Positions 35,978 through 45,514 of a DNA stretch of 64,000 nt are shown piece by piece; positions within the stretch are counted from its first letter, which is position 1; each line of letters begins with the position of its first letter. Location of the stretch: positions 186,001 through 250,000 of the forward strand of contig JAVKTT010000005.1 of the NCBI GenBank assembly GCA_031460505.1, given 5' to 3'. The stretch comes from JAAYTL01 sp031460505 (GTDB lineage Bacteria > Bacillota > Clostridia > Tissierellales > Tissierellaceae). The translations under genes were made by a program, and so were the position numbers. The notes under the pieces were generated by a model, which was not told the DNA's origin, did no database searches, and saw nothing but the letters and a program-made list of their open reading frames with translations.

Positions 35978-36490
35978 ATGAAATTAAAAGAAAATATTTT
36001 TACAACATTACTATTATCTATTGGTTTAATACTACATTATGCTACACCAGGGATACTTGGTGGTATGAAATTTGACTTTTTATTGATATTTATATTTGCT
36101 TCAATTTTATTGAACTCAAAATTTGATAATATCATACTGACTGCTCTTTTAGGTGGAATTTTATCTGCTATGACTACGACTTTTCCAGGTGGCCAAATAC
36201 CAAATATGATAGATAAAATGGTAACCTGTTTATCTATGTATTTAGTAATAAACTTCTTCAAAAAATATAGCTTAAATACAATTACAGTTGGTATTATTGG
36301 GGCTATAGGAACATTAATAAGCGGAATGACATTTTTAATATCTGCTTTATATATTTCTGGATTACCAGCTCCTATGCTTGTATTAGTCTCTGGTATAGTA
36401 ATTCCTACTGCTATCGTTAACACCATATCTATAGTAGTTGTGTATAAAGCACTTAAAGTTACTGTAAAGAAATTAGGGATTAGTATGTAA
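35978..36490 (+). CDS. trpP: Tryptophan transporter TrpP
   Basis: 170 residues with five or so membrane segments. The TTTFPGGQIPNMIDKMVT stretch and MKFDFLLIFIFASILL near the start are hallmarks of TrpP of Bacillus. It imports tryptophan. AAAGGAGAG lies 8-10 nt before the ATG. The T-box upstream, with a likely Trp specifier, agrees with the assignment. Followed by a GC-rich terminator hairpin. Confidence 0.92.
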   Translation: MKLKENIFTTLLLSIGLILHYATPGILGGMKFDFLLIFIFASILLNSKFDNIILTALLGGILSAMTTTFPGGQIPNMIDKMVTCLSMYLVINFFKKYSLNTITVGIIGAIGTLISGMTFLISALYISGLPAPMLVLVSGIVIPTAIVNTISIVVVYKALKVTVKKLGISM

Positions 36491-36502
36491 GGTAGACATG
36501 GT

Positions 36503-36522
36503 GACGGGTCCTGAGACCCGTC
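36503..36522. terminator. Terminator of trpP
   Basis: GACGGGTC-CTGA-GACCCGTC hairpin followed by TTTACTATTTT; the minus-strand lipoprotein gene ends just beyond it. The stem uses the same GGGAC/GTCCC words as several other hairpins in the window. Confidence 0.85.
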
Positions 36523-36526
36523 TTTA

Positions 36527-37336
36527 CTATTTTAAAAAGCTATCCTCAATTAAGATATCAAGTTTATCATAAAACTCATTAACTTGATTACTATTTAGAT
36601 CCCTGTTTTCCTTTTCTAATAAATTTACATATTGGGACAGGATTTCTGCCGTTCTTGAATCCTTATTGTCTTCAGTTATACTCTTATATTTGTCAATATA
36701 TTCTTCCCTAATTATAGTACTGCCGTCCTCTGCAAATATATAAGGATTTCCAGCACCTAATATAGCTCCTTTAATGTATCCACTATATAAATCATAGATT
36801 TTATTATATATCTTCCCTTTTGGGAATTTCTCTAGATGTTTTTCTGCTTCTATTGCTCTATTAATTACTTCACTGATATCTACATTCAATTCCTCTCCAT
36901 CTGTAAATAAATTACTTGTTTCACGCTCTATTAAACTTAAATATGATTTCATTTCATCTGATACATAGTCTTTGTACTGGTTTAGTAATGAGTAGTCCTC
37001 ATATACTGAAGAATCTGTATTACTTAAGTAATCTCCTAAACTAACTATCATTGTTTCAATATTTTCTTTATCAAGGCCTTCAATATTTTCATCTACAAAG
37101 TTTGAAATATCATCTATAGTCTTGTTTTCAGTCAATAATTTATAATATTTATTCATTACCAAATCCTGGTCTTCCTTAGACAACAAACTATCCACCTTAT
37201 CCTTCACTTTATCTTTTATTTCAGAAGGATTAATAGTGTCCTTGCCCTGTTCATTAGAATTATTACAAGCCATCAAAGAAAACATTATAGATATAGAAAG
37301 AACTAATAGTACAAAATACTTAAATCTTCTAAACAT
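36527..37336 (-). CDS. Predicted lipoprotein of unknown function
   Basis: 269 residues. Lipoprotein signal: MFRRFK, hydrophobic LLVLSISIMFSL, lipobox LMAC with Cys24. The mature part is helical and charged, with no catalytic motif visible (SLLSKEDQDLVMNKYYKLL, REYIDKYKSITEDNKDSR). It should be anchored on the outer leaflet. No homologous family recognised and no obvious operon partner; it has its own upstream gap of 148 bp. Confidence 0.75.
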   Translation of the reverse strand: MFRRFKYFVLLVLSISIMFSLMACNNSNEQGKDTINPSEIKDKVKDKVDSLLSKEDQDLVMNKYYKLLTENKTIDDISNFVDENIEGLDKENIETMIVSLGDYLSNTDSSVYEDYSLLNQYKDYVSDEMKSYLSLIERETSNLFTDGEELNVDISEVINRAIEAEKHLEKFPKGKIYNKIYDLYSGYIKGAILGAGNPYIFAEDGSTIIREEYIDKYKSITEDNKDSRTAEILSQYVNLLEKENRDLNSNQVNEFYDKLDILIEDSFLK

Positions 37337-37443
37337 ATTTATCCCCCTTAATTACCATATATATCTAGTATACATCATATCATGTAACTCATTGTAACAA
37401 TAATATTACAAGTTTGAACAATTACATTAAAGTAAATAAAAAT

Positions 37444-37470
37444 AAGATACCCTAGTAATAAGAGTATCTT
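37444..37470 (-). terminator. Terminator of purC
   Basis: AAGATAC / GTATCTT with a partly paired loop; on the minus strand TTATTTTTATT follows. Confidence 0.75.
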
Positions 37471-37484
37471 TTTTTATCTTGCAA

Positions 37485-38171
37485 TTAATCTTCTAGCATT
37501 ATTCTTTCTAAATCTAATGGATCAACTTTTTCTCCGTATCTGTATGCTCTCATATTGCCCCCAGATATTTCATCGATTAGCGCTATATGATTGTCTTCTC
37601 CAACTCTACCAAATTCAAATTTGATATCATAGAGTTCCATATCCTTTTTAGCTAGTTCTTCTTTTACTACATTTCCAATTTGTCTAGTAAGGTCTACAAG
37701 TATCTTGTATTCATCCTTTGTCATTATGCCAAGCATCTCTAAACCTTCATCAGTAATCAATGGATCTTGTCTTTCGTCATCCTTAAGTGTTACTTCAACA
37801 TAAGCATCTAATACTTGACCTTCTGTAGCATAAAGTCCGTATCTTCTCATGAAACTTCCAACAGCTCTATATCTACAAATTACCTCAACACCCTTTCCAA
37901 ACATCTTAGCTGGTAAGACTGTCATAGTTGCATTTTCTATGTCACTATCTACATAATGTGTTGGGATTTTCATGTCATTAAGTTTTTCAAAGAAAAATTT
38001 GGTTAGTCTTAATCCTGCTTTTCCTACTCCTTCTATAGTAAGCCCTACTGTATTTGCGCCAGGATCAAAAACTCCATCAGTTCCAGTTACATCATCTTTA
38101 AACTTAAGTAAATAGTTACCATCTTCTAACTCATATACATCCTTTGTTTTTCCACGGTATTTTAATTCCAT
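37485..38171 (-). CDS. purC: SAICAR synthase
   Basis: 228 residues from ATG 38171, which has AAAGGAGTAA upstream; the longer in-frame start at 38213 lacks a site. Purine synthesis: joins CAIR and aspartate with ATP. Motifs: KYRGKTKDVYELEDG at the N-terminus, FKDDVTGTDG, VICRYRAVGSFMRRYG, and DNHIALIDEISGGNMRAY. Unusually for purC, it stands alone and not in a pur operon. Confidence 0.96.
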   Translation of the reverse strand: MELKYRGKTKDVYELEDGNYLLKFKDDVTGTDGVFDPGANTVGLTIEGVGKAGLRLTKFFFEKLNDMKIPTHYVDSDIENATMTVLPAKMFGKGVEVICRYRAVGSFMRRYGLYATEGQVLDAYVEVTLKDDERQDPLITDEGLEMLGIMTKDEYKILVDLTRQIGNVVKEELAKKDMELYDIKFEFGRVGEDNHIALIDEISGGNMRAYRYGEKVDPLDLERIMLED

Positions 38172-38283
38172 TAAGATTACTCCTTTAAAAGTTAATAATA
38201 TTCGTTTAGACAATTATATTATAACAAATATTACACTATCATTCTCTAATTTTTTTTGCAAAATATGAAGTTATATCGATAAT

Positions 38284-38316
38284 AATGAACAAAGTTTTGC
38301 GTCCCTAGTGTTCATT
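38284..38316 (-). terminator. GGGAC-type hairpin after nitroreductase
   Basis: AATGAACA...TGTTCATT with a loop containing GTTTTGCGTCCC. On the minus strand it closely matches the hairpin at 48224-48256. It begins directly after the nitroreductase stop and probably ends its transcript. Confidence 0.75.
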
Positions 38317-39069
38317 TTATTTTAGCTTTAAGTCAAAGCCTTGTTCAATTATTGTATTTGCCATCTCTTGTCTTTTAGTGATTACACCTTCAAGTCGACC
38401 TACAACTTGTGTACTAAATTTATCTAATGGTTTATTAGCTTGCCTTAAATCATAATATGTTTGCATCTCTTTATCATAGTCTGCAATCAATTCCAAATAA
38501 TTATCCATTTTATTATATTTATTATCAAATACCCTTAATTTCATATCCATTCTTGGCTTCAATTGAGGATCTTGATTTGGATACCCTATACCTAATCCTA
38601 GTACTGGAAATGTATATTTTGGCAACTCTAATAAATCACATAATTTCCTTGGATCATTTAAAACACTACCTAAAATCACAGTTCCTAAATCCATAGCTTC
38701 GGCTGCATTTATCATATTTTGAGCAGCTAATGTAGCATCTGTGAATCCTTGGAAGAATCTATCCATATCTCCTGAGCTGCTTAAATCATAGCCTTGCTCT
38801 ACAGCAATCTGATGGTTTCTATAAGTATCTACTATAAATATAAGTAAAACTGGAGCACGAGCAACATACTCTTGAGTGCAAATCTGAGCAATTTCTTTTC
38901 TTAGCTGAGAATCAGTAATTCTGATTATAGATGACTGTTGCATTGCTGTAGAACTTGCAGTTCTTTGAGCCACCTCTAACAATGTATTATAAACATCCTC
39001 TGGTATTTCCTTATCTTTAAACTCCCTTATAGTACGGTGATTTAATTGTTTTTTAATCATATCATTCAT
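38317..39069 (-). CDS. Nitroreductase-family NAD(P)H oxidoreductase
   Basis: 250 residues of the NfsA/NfrA type of the flavin-dependent nitroreductase fold. Seen: NHRTIREFKDKEIPEDV at the N-terminus, RTASSTAMQQSSIIRITD, DATLAAQNMINAAEAMDLGT and PVLGLGIGYPNQDP. These FMN enzymes reduce nitro compounds, quinones or other oxidants, and some serve stress defence. A single gene with GGAGGAAGC before ATG 39069. Natural substrate unknown. Confidence 0.87.
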   Translation of the reverse strand: MNDMIKKQLNHRTIREFKDKEIPEDVYNTLLEVAQRTASSTAMQQSSIIRITDSQLRKEIAQICTQEYVARAPVLLIFIVDTYRNHQIAVEQGYDLSSSGDMDRFFQGFTDATLAAQNMINAAEAMDLGTVILGSVLNDPRKLCDLLELPKYTFPVLGLGIGYPNQDPQLKPRMDMKLRVFDNKYNKMDNYLELIADYDKEMQTYYDLRQANKPLDKFSTQVVGRLEGVITKRQEMANTIIEQGFDLKLK

Positions 39070-39135
39070 CTAGCTTCCTCCTTAATTTATCTATACTTAA
39101 TTATATACCCAATTATATATTAAATTAAAGAAAGA

Positions 39136-39170
39136 AACCACTGATTTACTTGGATACTAATCAGTGGCTT
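39136..39170 (-). terminator. Terminator of cstA
   Basis: AACCACTGATT / AATCAGTGGCTT stem; on the minus strand TTTCTTTCTTT follows. Confidence 0.88.
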
Positions 39171-39191
39171 TTTCATATATTAAAATTATAT

Positions 39192-40676
39192 TTAATTGTT
39201 ATAGTTTAAAATGGTTTTTTGACGTCTATCTGCTAATTTTGGAACACCAATTGTAAATAATATTGCTGCTATAATTCCTAAAGTATATGATATAGCATAA
39301 CTTTCAGGTGATAATCCAAATAGCCCACCTATTCTTGATTCAAGACCTAAACCTATACTCTCATGTGAAATATAAGCTGTAACTATAAATGTATAGAAAG
39401 TACCAGGTAGTAAAGTTATTAAATAATTTTTTCCAGCAGTCTTAAGATAAACTGTAATCATAGCAAGTGCAAATACTGCAACTAATTGATTTGTAAATCC
39501 AAAGTATCTCCATAATAGATTAAATCCACCTGGTGATAATTTCGCATATGCAAGAATAACAACTGCAGGTATAAATATTATAAGTGATAAAGCAACTCTC
39601 TTTTTAGCATCTTTTTGGTCAATATTAAACTGCTCAGCAACCATAAGTCTTAGTGCTCTAAAGGCAGTATCTCCTGAGGTAATAGGTAATACCACAACAC
39701 CAATAATTGCTATTAGTCCACCTACACTTCCCATGAATTCTCTAGATATAATACCTACCATTGTAGTAGCTCCTGTGCTAAGTGGAATTCCTCTACCGAA
39801 TAATACCATAGCTCCAGCAGCCCATACCATTGCTATTAAACCTTCAACTATCATCATAGTATAGAATGTGCCACGGCCTTCTTTTTCTGATTTAACAGTT
39901 CTTGAAATTAGAGTAGCTTGACTGCCATGGAATCCAGACATTATACCACATGCAACTGTAATGAAAAATACTGGTATAAATGCTTGTCCTGTTGGATGTT
40001 GAAATAACAATCCTTTTGGAAGATTTGCAAAACTAGCTCCTCCATCTCTTAAAACTCCTATAAAAACACCTATTGCAGAAACAATCAATACTCCACCAAA
40101 TACTGGATATACACGTCCAATAATTTGGTCAATTGGAAATACTGTTGAAGCTACATAATAAGCTAAAATAATTGCGTATACGATCCAAATAATATTACTA
40201 TTAACATCCATTCCTAGGATATCCCCTACTATTAAATCCCCAGGAGTATAAATAAATACAACTCCAGTAAGTAACATTAATATCCATATAATGATTGTAT
40301 AAATTTTGGTTGGATTGTTACCAAGAAACTTTTGCATCATCTTTGGAATCTGTGCACCTTTATTTCTCATAGAAATCATGCCTATAAAATAGTCATGTAC
40401 TGCTCCTGCTAAAATACATCCTAATGGAATAGTTATAAATGCTATAGGTCCAAATAAAATACCTTGTATTGGTCCTAAAATAGGTCCAGTACCTGCAATA
40501 TTAAGTAACTCTATTAATTTATTCTTCCATGCTGGCATCTCAACATAGTCTACACCATCTGCCATTTCAGTTGCAGGTGTTGGCCTATCATCAGGACCAA
40601 ATACTTTTTCAACATACCTTCCATAAATAGCCCCTCCAACAACTAAGGCTACAACTCCTAGTAAAAACGTTACCAT
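39192..40676 (-). CDS. cstA: CstA-family carbon-starvation / pyruvate transporter
   Basis: 494 residues with about 12-14 membrane segments, shorter than Escherichia coli CstA or BtsT (about 700). Family motifs: LLNIAGTGPILGPIQGILFG near residue 57, FHGSQATLISRTVKSEKEG and LPITSGDTAFRALRL. E. coli members import pyruvate or peptides. The gene is directly downstream of a LytS/LytR-type pair, and three 21-bp-spaced repeats lie in its promoter, an arrangement like BtsS/BtsR with BtsT. I infer pyruvate or a related small acid as substrate, sensible next to a PFOR-based metabolism. Confidence 0.9.
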   Translation of the reverse strand: MVTFLLGVVALVVGGAIYGRYVEKVFGPDDRPTPATEMADGVDYVEMPAWKNKLIELLNIAGTGPILGPIQGILFGPIAFITIPLGCILAGAVHDYFIGMISMRNKGAQIPKMMQKFLGNNPTKIYTIIIWILMLLTGVVFIYTPGDLIVGDILGMDVNSNIIWIVYAIILAYYVASTVFPIDQIIGRVYPVFGGVLIVSAIGVFIGVLRDGGASFANLPKGLLFQHPTGQAFIPVFFITVACGIMSGFHGSQATLISRTVKSEKEGRGTFYTMMIVEGLIAMVWAAGAMVLFGRGIPLSTGATTMVGIISREFMGSVGGLIAIIGVVVLPITSGDTAFRALRLMVAEQFNIDQKDAKKRVALSLIIFIPAVVILAYAKLSPGGFNLLWRYFGFTNQLVAVFALAMITVYLKTAGKNYLITLLPGTFYTFIVTAYISHESIGLGLESRIGGLFGLSPESYAISYTLGIIAAILFTIGVPKLADRRQKTILNYNN

Positions 40677-40753
40677 TTTAATCTTCCCTTCTATTAATTA
40701 GTTTAGTTTTACAACTTAGTCTAACATAATTGTCTGAAAGTTAGATTAACTTT

Positions 40754-40805
40754 AGAGTAAGATGTATATTTACTGGAGTGAAATGTGCTTTTTTTGGAGT
40801 CAAAT
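40754..40805 (-). promoter_or_regulatory. Three LytTR-type direct repeats upstream of cstA
   Basis: On the minus strand ATTTGACTCC (40796-40805), ATTTCACTCC (40775-40784) and ATCTTACTCT (40754-40763) are spaced exactly 21 bp apart (10-bp element, 11-bp gap). LytTR regulators bind such direct repeats; the E. coli YpdB site has the same CATTTCA-like core and N11 gap. The first copy overlaps the stop of the regulator gene. Confidence 0.75.
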
Positions 40806-41519
40806 CTTTAGTAGTTCTTTTAACTCCTTTATTTTATTTCTACTTATAGGCAAAGCTTCATCTTCATAATACTGCATCTTTACACAAGATGTATTATTAA
40901 ACCAAGGAAATATCTCCATTATATATTTAACATTAACTAAATAGCTTTTCTGAATTCTAAAAAAACCATTGGATTTAAGCTTATCTTCAAAAGTCTTTAA
41001 TGGTGTTGTATCCATATATTGTTGGTTCTTGGTGTAGATAATGCAGTTTTTATTTTGAGATTCAATATATACAATTGATGAAATATCAACTAGTATAATT
41101 CTTTTATCAATGTTCAAAGGTATCTTGGTCACTTTACTTTCTATTACCTCTGATTTTTTATCATATTTTCTATCATATTTATCCAACATAGACTTTACTT
41201 TTTTATCGGAGAAAGGTTTCAAAAGATAGTCTAAGGCTTCTACATTAAATGCATCTTCAGCAAAATTATTATATGCTGTAGCAAATACAATCTCTACCTC
41301 AGGATGGATTTTTCTTGCTGTTTGTGCTAGTGTTATTCCACTAATATCCCCAAGGTTTATATCTATTAAGAGTAAGTCAAATGATTGCTGCGATATTATG
41401 TTTAATCCATCCTCACCACTTGAAGCCTCCACAATCTCTGCATCAGGCTTGGTCTTTGTAATAAGATATTTTAACTCACTTCTTGAAGGTCTTTCATCAT
41501 CAATTAAAGCAATCTTCAT
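40800..41519 (-). CDS. LytTR-family response regulator
   Basis: 239 residues. Receiver domain (about 1-120) with DD at 7-8, the phosphoacceptor Asp53 in LLLIDINLGD, and the switch lysine in LLKPFSDKK. The C-terminal LytTR DNA-binding domain (about 135-239) has VDISSIVYIESQNKNCIIYT and GFFRIQKSYLVNVKYI. It pairs with the LytS-like kinase 19 bp upstream and probably activates cstA by binding the 21-bp repeats. Confidence 0.94.
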   Translation of the reverse strand: MKIALIDDERPSRSELKYLITKTKPDAEIVEASSGEDGLNIISQQSFDLLLIDINLGDISGITLAQTARKIHPEVEIVFATAYNNFAEDAFNVEALDYLLKPFSDKKVKSMLDKYDRKYDKKSEVIESKVTKIPLNIDKRIILVDISSIVYIESQNKNCIIYTKNQQYMDTTPLKTFEDKLKSNGFFRIQKSYLVNVKYIMEIFPWFNNTSCVKMQYYEDEALPISRNKIKELKELLKI

Positions 41520-41538
41520 TTGATTTCACCCCTAACTA

Positions 41539-43236
41539 TTAAAATATATTCATTTGCTTATCTTTAGGTATTCTCATATTTACAATTGTACCAGATGGAC
41601 TTGATTCTATATCTAAACCATTTTCCTTACCATAGATGTATTGAAGTCTTTTATGGACATTTCCTAAACCTATACTATTATCATTAATTTTATCATGCAA
41701 TAATCCTTCTATCATTTCCTTTGGCATACCCTGTCCATTATCCCTTACTGAAATCAATATATAGGTATCTTCTTCAGTAATTTTTACATCTACATGACCA
41801 ATTTTTCTACTCATGGCCCCATGTATAACAGCATTTTCAACAATTGGCTGTACAATTAAACAAGGGATTTTACAATCTATATCTTCTGGCATATCTATGC
41901 TAACTATTAGTCTATCTCCAAATCTTGCTTTTACTAGTTGTAAAAAAGCATCTACATACTCCATTTCCTCATATATGCTTACAAGGGCATCTTTAGTATT
42001 TATTGAATTTCTAAAATACGTTGCTAAAGCTATCAAAAGTTCTCTAGCATCATCAGGTTTTTCCCTTACAAAAGAACTAATAGTATTTAGTGAATTAAAG
42101 ATAAAGTGTGGGTTAATTTGAGATTGTAGAGCTTTATATTCTGATCTTACTAGAAGTTCCTTTTGTCTCTCCATATCAGCAAGTTCATACTGGGTTGATA
42201 AAAGTTTGCTCAATCCTTCTGCAAAATGAATCTGGGAGTAATAAGAGATTCTATGTTTGTTTGAAAATACGATCATAGATCCAAATACCTCATTCCACTT
42301 CATTAGAGGGGCACCTATTGCTATCATGTTTTTTAGTGGTTCATGAAATATATCATTTTCTTTGGCACTTTCAACCACTATGACATCCTTTTTATCAAAA
42401 ACCTTCTGTGCAATCTCAGGTAAAGTTGAATCCCAATTGTTTGAAAGGTCTAATTTACCATTTACACTAATAATTGTTTCTGTATTTGTAAATACCACTG
42501 CTAAATCCTTTGAAAATTCAAGGATTATGTCTCCTATTTCATCACAATTTTCCTTATTATACTCACCATTTTGCAGGAGTGGTAAACACTTTTTTGTTAT
42601 ATCAAATGTAAGGCCTACCTTTCTTCCGATCTCAAATTCCTGCTCATTGATTAAGTTCTTGAAAACACCTACAAAGAAAACCATACCTATTGAATTAAAT
42701 ATAGTCATAGGTAAAAATATGTTTTTAACAACTAAAAAGGCTTCATCAAATGGCTTTGAAATCAAAAGAATAATTGCCATTTGTAAAGATTCTACTAAAA
42801 ATGTAATTACAAATAGATCTTTACTTCTATATTTATTATCCTTTACGTATCTTGAAACAATAGCAGCTATAGCCCCTCCAAAAAATGTGGATATTGAGCA
42901 TGCAAGAGAAGTAAATCCACCAATATCAATTAAATATCTATGAACAGCCCCTATAAATCCTACTATCAATCCTACAACTGGCCCACCTAAAAAACCACTT
43001 GCCATTACACCTATAATTCTAGTATTTGCTATAGCACCATTAATAGAATACCCTGTATAGTTGGATATAATAGCTATAAGAGAAAAAATAAATATGAGTA
43101 ATGTTTGATCTTTTTTAGATTCACCTTCATGAACTATAATTCGCTTTACTACTTTAATTCCAGCTAATACCTGAGCTAATAGAATCAATAGCCCAATATT
43201 CAGTAGCATAGCCTTAAATATATCAAAATTCATCAT
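41539..43236 (-). CDS. LytS/BtsS-type sensor histidine kinase
   Basis: 565 residues. N-terminal 5TM-5TMR_LYT membrane block (about 1-200, with NTRIIGVMASGFLGGPVVG), a GAF-like domain (about 220-350), then His_kinase with SQINPHFIFNSLNTIS (phosphoacceptor His near 377) and an HATPase_c domain (VENAVIHGA, SVRDNGQGMP, GLGNVHKRL). The membrane block of this family senses small ligands; for BtsS it is pyruvate. First gene of the kinase-regulator pair. Confidence 0.94.
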   Translation of the reverse strand: MMNFDIFKAMLLNIGLLILLAQVLAGIKVVKRIIVHEGESKKDQTLLIFIFSLIAIISNYTGYSINGAIANTRIIGVMASGFLGGPVVGLIVGFIGAVHRYLIDIGGFTSLACSISTFFGGAIAAIVSRYVKDNKYRSKDLFVITFLVESLQMAIILLISKPFDEAFLVVKNIFLPMTIFNSIGMVFFVGVFKNLINEQEFEIGRKVGLTFDITKKCLPLLQNGEYNKENCDEIGDIILEFSKDLAVVFTNTETIISVNGKLDLSNNWDSTLPEIAQKVFDKKDVIVVESAKENDIFHEPLKNMIAIGAPLMKWNEVFGSMIVFSNKHRISYYSQIHFAEGLSKLLSTQYELADMERQKELLVRSEYKALQSQINPHFIFNSLNTISSFVREKPDDARELLIALATYFRNSINTKDALVSIYEEMEYVDAFLQLVKARFGDRLIVSIDMPEDIDCKIPCLIVQPIVENAVIHGAMSRKIGHVDVKITEEDTYILISVRDNGQGMPKEMIEGLLHDKINDNSIGLGNVHKRLQYIYGKENGLDIESSPSGTIVNMRIPKDKQMNIF

Positions 43237-43288
43237 AACACCTTCTATGGTAATTTTATGTAAATAGAACCCATATAGGGTTCTACTA

Positions 43289-45094
43289 TTAGTCTAATTC
43301 ATCTGTTAAGTTAATTATCTCATCAATAATATTTCCAATATGTTCAATAGTATCAAGAAGTGGTTTATCAGTAGTTATGTCAACTTTTGCCATCTGCGCT
43401 AATTCAACTGGTGTCTTAGTTCCGCCAGCTTTTAGTACTTCTTTCCAATCATCAATAGCCACTTGACCTTCATTTAGTATTCTTTTACTTACTTCTGTTG
43501 CAATTGTAAGTCCAGCACTATATGTGTAAGGATATAAACCCATGTAGTAGTGTGGCTGCCTCATCCATGTAAGCTCTGCTCCTTCATTTATCTTTACTGC
43601 ATCTCCCCAAAATTTTTCAAGAGTTTGTCTTTTTAACTCATTTAGCTTTGCAGCTTGAACACTACCACCAGCATCTATGATTCTATAAACCTCTCTTTGA
43701 TAGTGGGCTTCTAGTAAATGAGTCACGAAGTTATGGTAATATGTCCTGGAAATCATGCAAGATAATACCCATCTTTTCATTCTCTTATCATCTGTATTTT
43801 TCATCAGATAATTTGCCATAAGCATTTCATTCATTGTAGATGGAGCCTCTACAAAGTATGTTGATGGTCTTTGGTTAAAAACATTCTGCTTCTTTTGTGC
43901 AAGATAGAAGTGTCCTGCATGACCTAACTCATGTGCCAATACAAATACTTCTCTCATTCTTTCAGTCCATGAGATTAAAATAAATGGATGAGCACCATAT
44001 GGACTAGAACAAAATGCTCCAGTAGATTTACCCTTGTTTTGTACAAAGTCTATCCATCTTTCATCAAATGCCCTATTAAGTGCTTCTGCATAATCTTCAC
44101 CTAAAATTGATAATGCCTCCATAATATAAGGTCTTGATTCTTCTACGCTTATACTTGGTTCAAATTCTGGATCTACATCTATCTTTAAATCTGCAAAGGT
44201 CATCTCTTCTAATCCATGAATCCTTTGTAGTAGCTTTGCATATTTCCTCATATGTGGAGCTAAATGTTCCATTATCAAGTCAATTTGTCTATCATAAAGG
44301 GACCTATCCACCTTTTGTGGGAACAATAAATAATCGATTACTGAATCATAGCCTCTTAAAGTTGCCATGGTCTTTTCTTTTTGGACTTGAGTCTGATAAG
44401 CACCAGCGATAGTATTTTGATACTCAGCAATCTTCTCTGAAAAAGCTTCAAAGGCAGCTCGTCGTACATTTTGATCCTCTTCGTACTCCCATTCACCTTC
44501 AAATAACACAAAGCTCAATGGATATTCTTTACCATCTACTTCAAATGTACCGAAATCCATATCACCTAATTTTGCTAAATTATAAATTCTTTGTGGAGCA
44601 TTTAGAGTACCAGATAATGCTGAAATTGTCTTTTCTACCTCTGGGTGTAGAGCATATGGTTTGTTTCTCTTTATTTCTTCTAGGTAGCCTTTATTCATTG
44701 CTGACTCATCTATAGCCTTTTGGATTACATTCTCATCTACTTGAATAATTTCTGAATCAATAAAACTTAAACGACTTTGAATATTTGATAGTATATTGCT
44801 TAATTTCATATGTCTTGTTTGATTCTCTACATTTAATTGATCTACTGCCACTGCAAGGTAAGCATATGAAGAAGTAAGAATAATTACTTGATGGAGTTCT
44901 CTTAGTTTGTTTAAACAATCATTTATTATAATAGCTTCATTTAATTTACCCTTAAACTCATTTTCTATTTCATCTGTTAGCATCTCTGCATTTTTAACAG
45001 CTAATTCAAAATCCTCTTCTGTTTTAAAAATAGCTGATAAATCCCAAGTTAAATTTACATCTACTTCATTTCTATTAAGTATTTCTTTTGCCAT
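43289..45094 (-). CDS. pepF: Oligoendopeptidase F (M3 family)
   Basis: 601 residues, the usual length. A cytosolic zinc metallopeptidase that cuts oligopeptides of about 7-17 residues. Zinc motif VLAHELGHAGHFYL near residue 390 (HExxH), with the third ligand glutamate in YFVEAPSTMNEMLM about 28 residues later. Other family segments: GYDSVIDYLLFPQKVD and YSAGLTIATEV. A single gene with GGAGGAG before ATG 45094. Confidence 0.96.
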   Translation of the reverse strand: MAKEILNRNEVDVNLTWDLSAIFKTEEDFELAVKNAEMLTDEIENEFKGKLNEAIIINDCLNKLRELHQVIILTSSYAYLAVAVDQLNVENQTRHMKLSNILSNIQSRLSFIDSEIIQVDENVIQKAIDESAMNKGYLEEIKRNKPYALHPEVEKTISALSGTLNAPQRIYNLAKLGDMDFGTFEVDGKEYPLSFVLFEGEWEYEEDQNVRRAAFEAFSEKIAEYQNTIAGAYQTQVQKEKTMATLRGYDSVIDYLLFPQKVDRSLYDRQIDLIMEHLAPHMRKYAKLLQRIHGLEEMTFADLKIDVDPEFEPSISVEESRPYIMEALSILGEDYAEALNRAFDERWIDFVQNKGKSTGAFCSSPYGAHPFILISWTERMREVFVLAHELGHAGHFYLAQKKQNVFNQRPSTYFVEAPSTMNEMLMANYLMKNTDDKRMKRWVLSCMISRTYYHNFVTHLLEAHYQREVYRIIDAGGSVQAAKLNELKRQTLEKFWGDAVKINEGAELTWMRQPHYYMGLYPYTYSAGLTIATEVSKRILNEGQVAIDDWKEVLKAGGTKTPVELAQMAKVDITTDKPLLDTIEHIGNIIDEIINLTDELD

Positions 45095-45154
45095 CTTAAC
45101 TCCTCCTTTAGAGCATCTAAATAAATTATAATATAGATGTCAGAATATTACAAT

Positions 45155-45186
45155 TAAAAAAAGCCTTAAACCATAGGTCTAAGACT
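45155..45186 (-). terminator. Terminator of the small membrane protein gene
   Basis: AGCCTTAAACC / GGTCTAAGACT stem followed on the minus strand by a run of seven T, downstream of the gene ending at 45214. Confidence 0.85.
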
Positions 45187-45213
45187 CTTTATACTTAATA
45201 TTCTTTTTGATTT

Positions 45214-45399
45214 TTATTTTACTAACTGCTTTTTTTCTTCCTCTTTAAAGATTTTAACCAAAATATATATAAGTGAACCAATTGAAATAGCTACAAATAT
45301 ATCCCAAACAAAAAATATATTATTTTTTAAGTTAAGAATGAACAATAGAGCAAATGCTATAGTTGTAGAAATTGACCAATATCTTAAATGTTTATTCAT
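45214..45399 (-). CDS. Small two-helix membrane protein
   Basis: 61 residues: a short basic start (MNKHLRYW), two hydrophobic segments (TTIAFALLFILNL and WDIFVAISIGSLIYILV) and a charged tail (KIFKEEEKKQLVK), which suggests a hairpin with both ends inside. GGAGGT 6-8 nt before the ATG and a strong terminator support a real gene. No family recognised. Confidence 0.68.
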   Translation of the reverse strand: MNKHLRYWSISTTIAFALLFILNLKNNIFFVWDIFVAISIGSLIYILVKIFKEEEKKQLVK

Positions 45400-45514
45400 A
45401 TTAATACCTCCGTTTACAAGGGTATACTCACAAGTTATCTTAACTTAATTGTACTTTATCTTTGTAAAGTGGGATTAAACTATTGGTCAAATCTATATTA
45501 AATTTTCTAATCTT

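Noticed and set aside
40771..40805. A sigma-A -35 box (TTGACT) for cstA within the direct repeats
   Set aside because: The TTGACT lies in the repeat nearest the regulator stop codon and no -10 at 16-18 bp follows it; it is better explained as a repeat unit.
42362..42943. A long plus-strand frame of 193 codons
   Set aside because: It is antisense to the LytS-like kinase gene, whose motifs are clear, and shows no coding features of its own.
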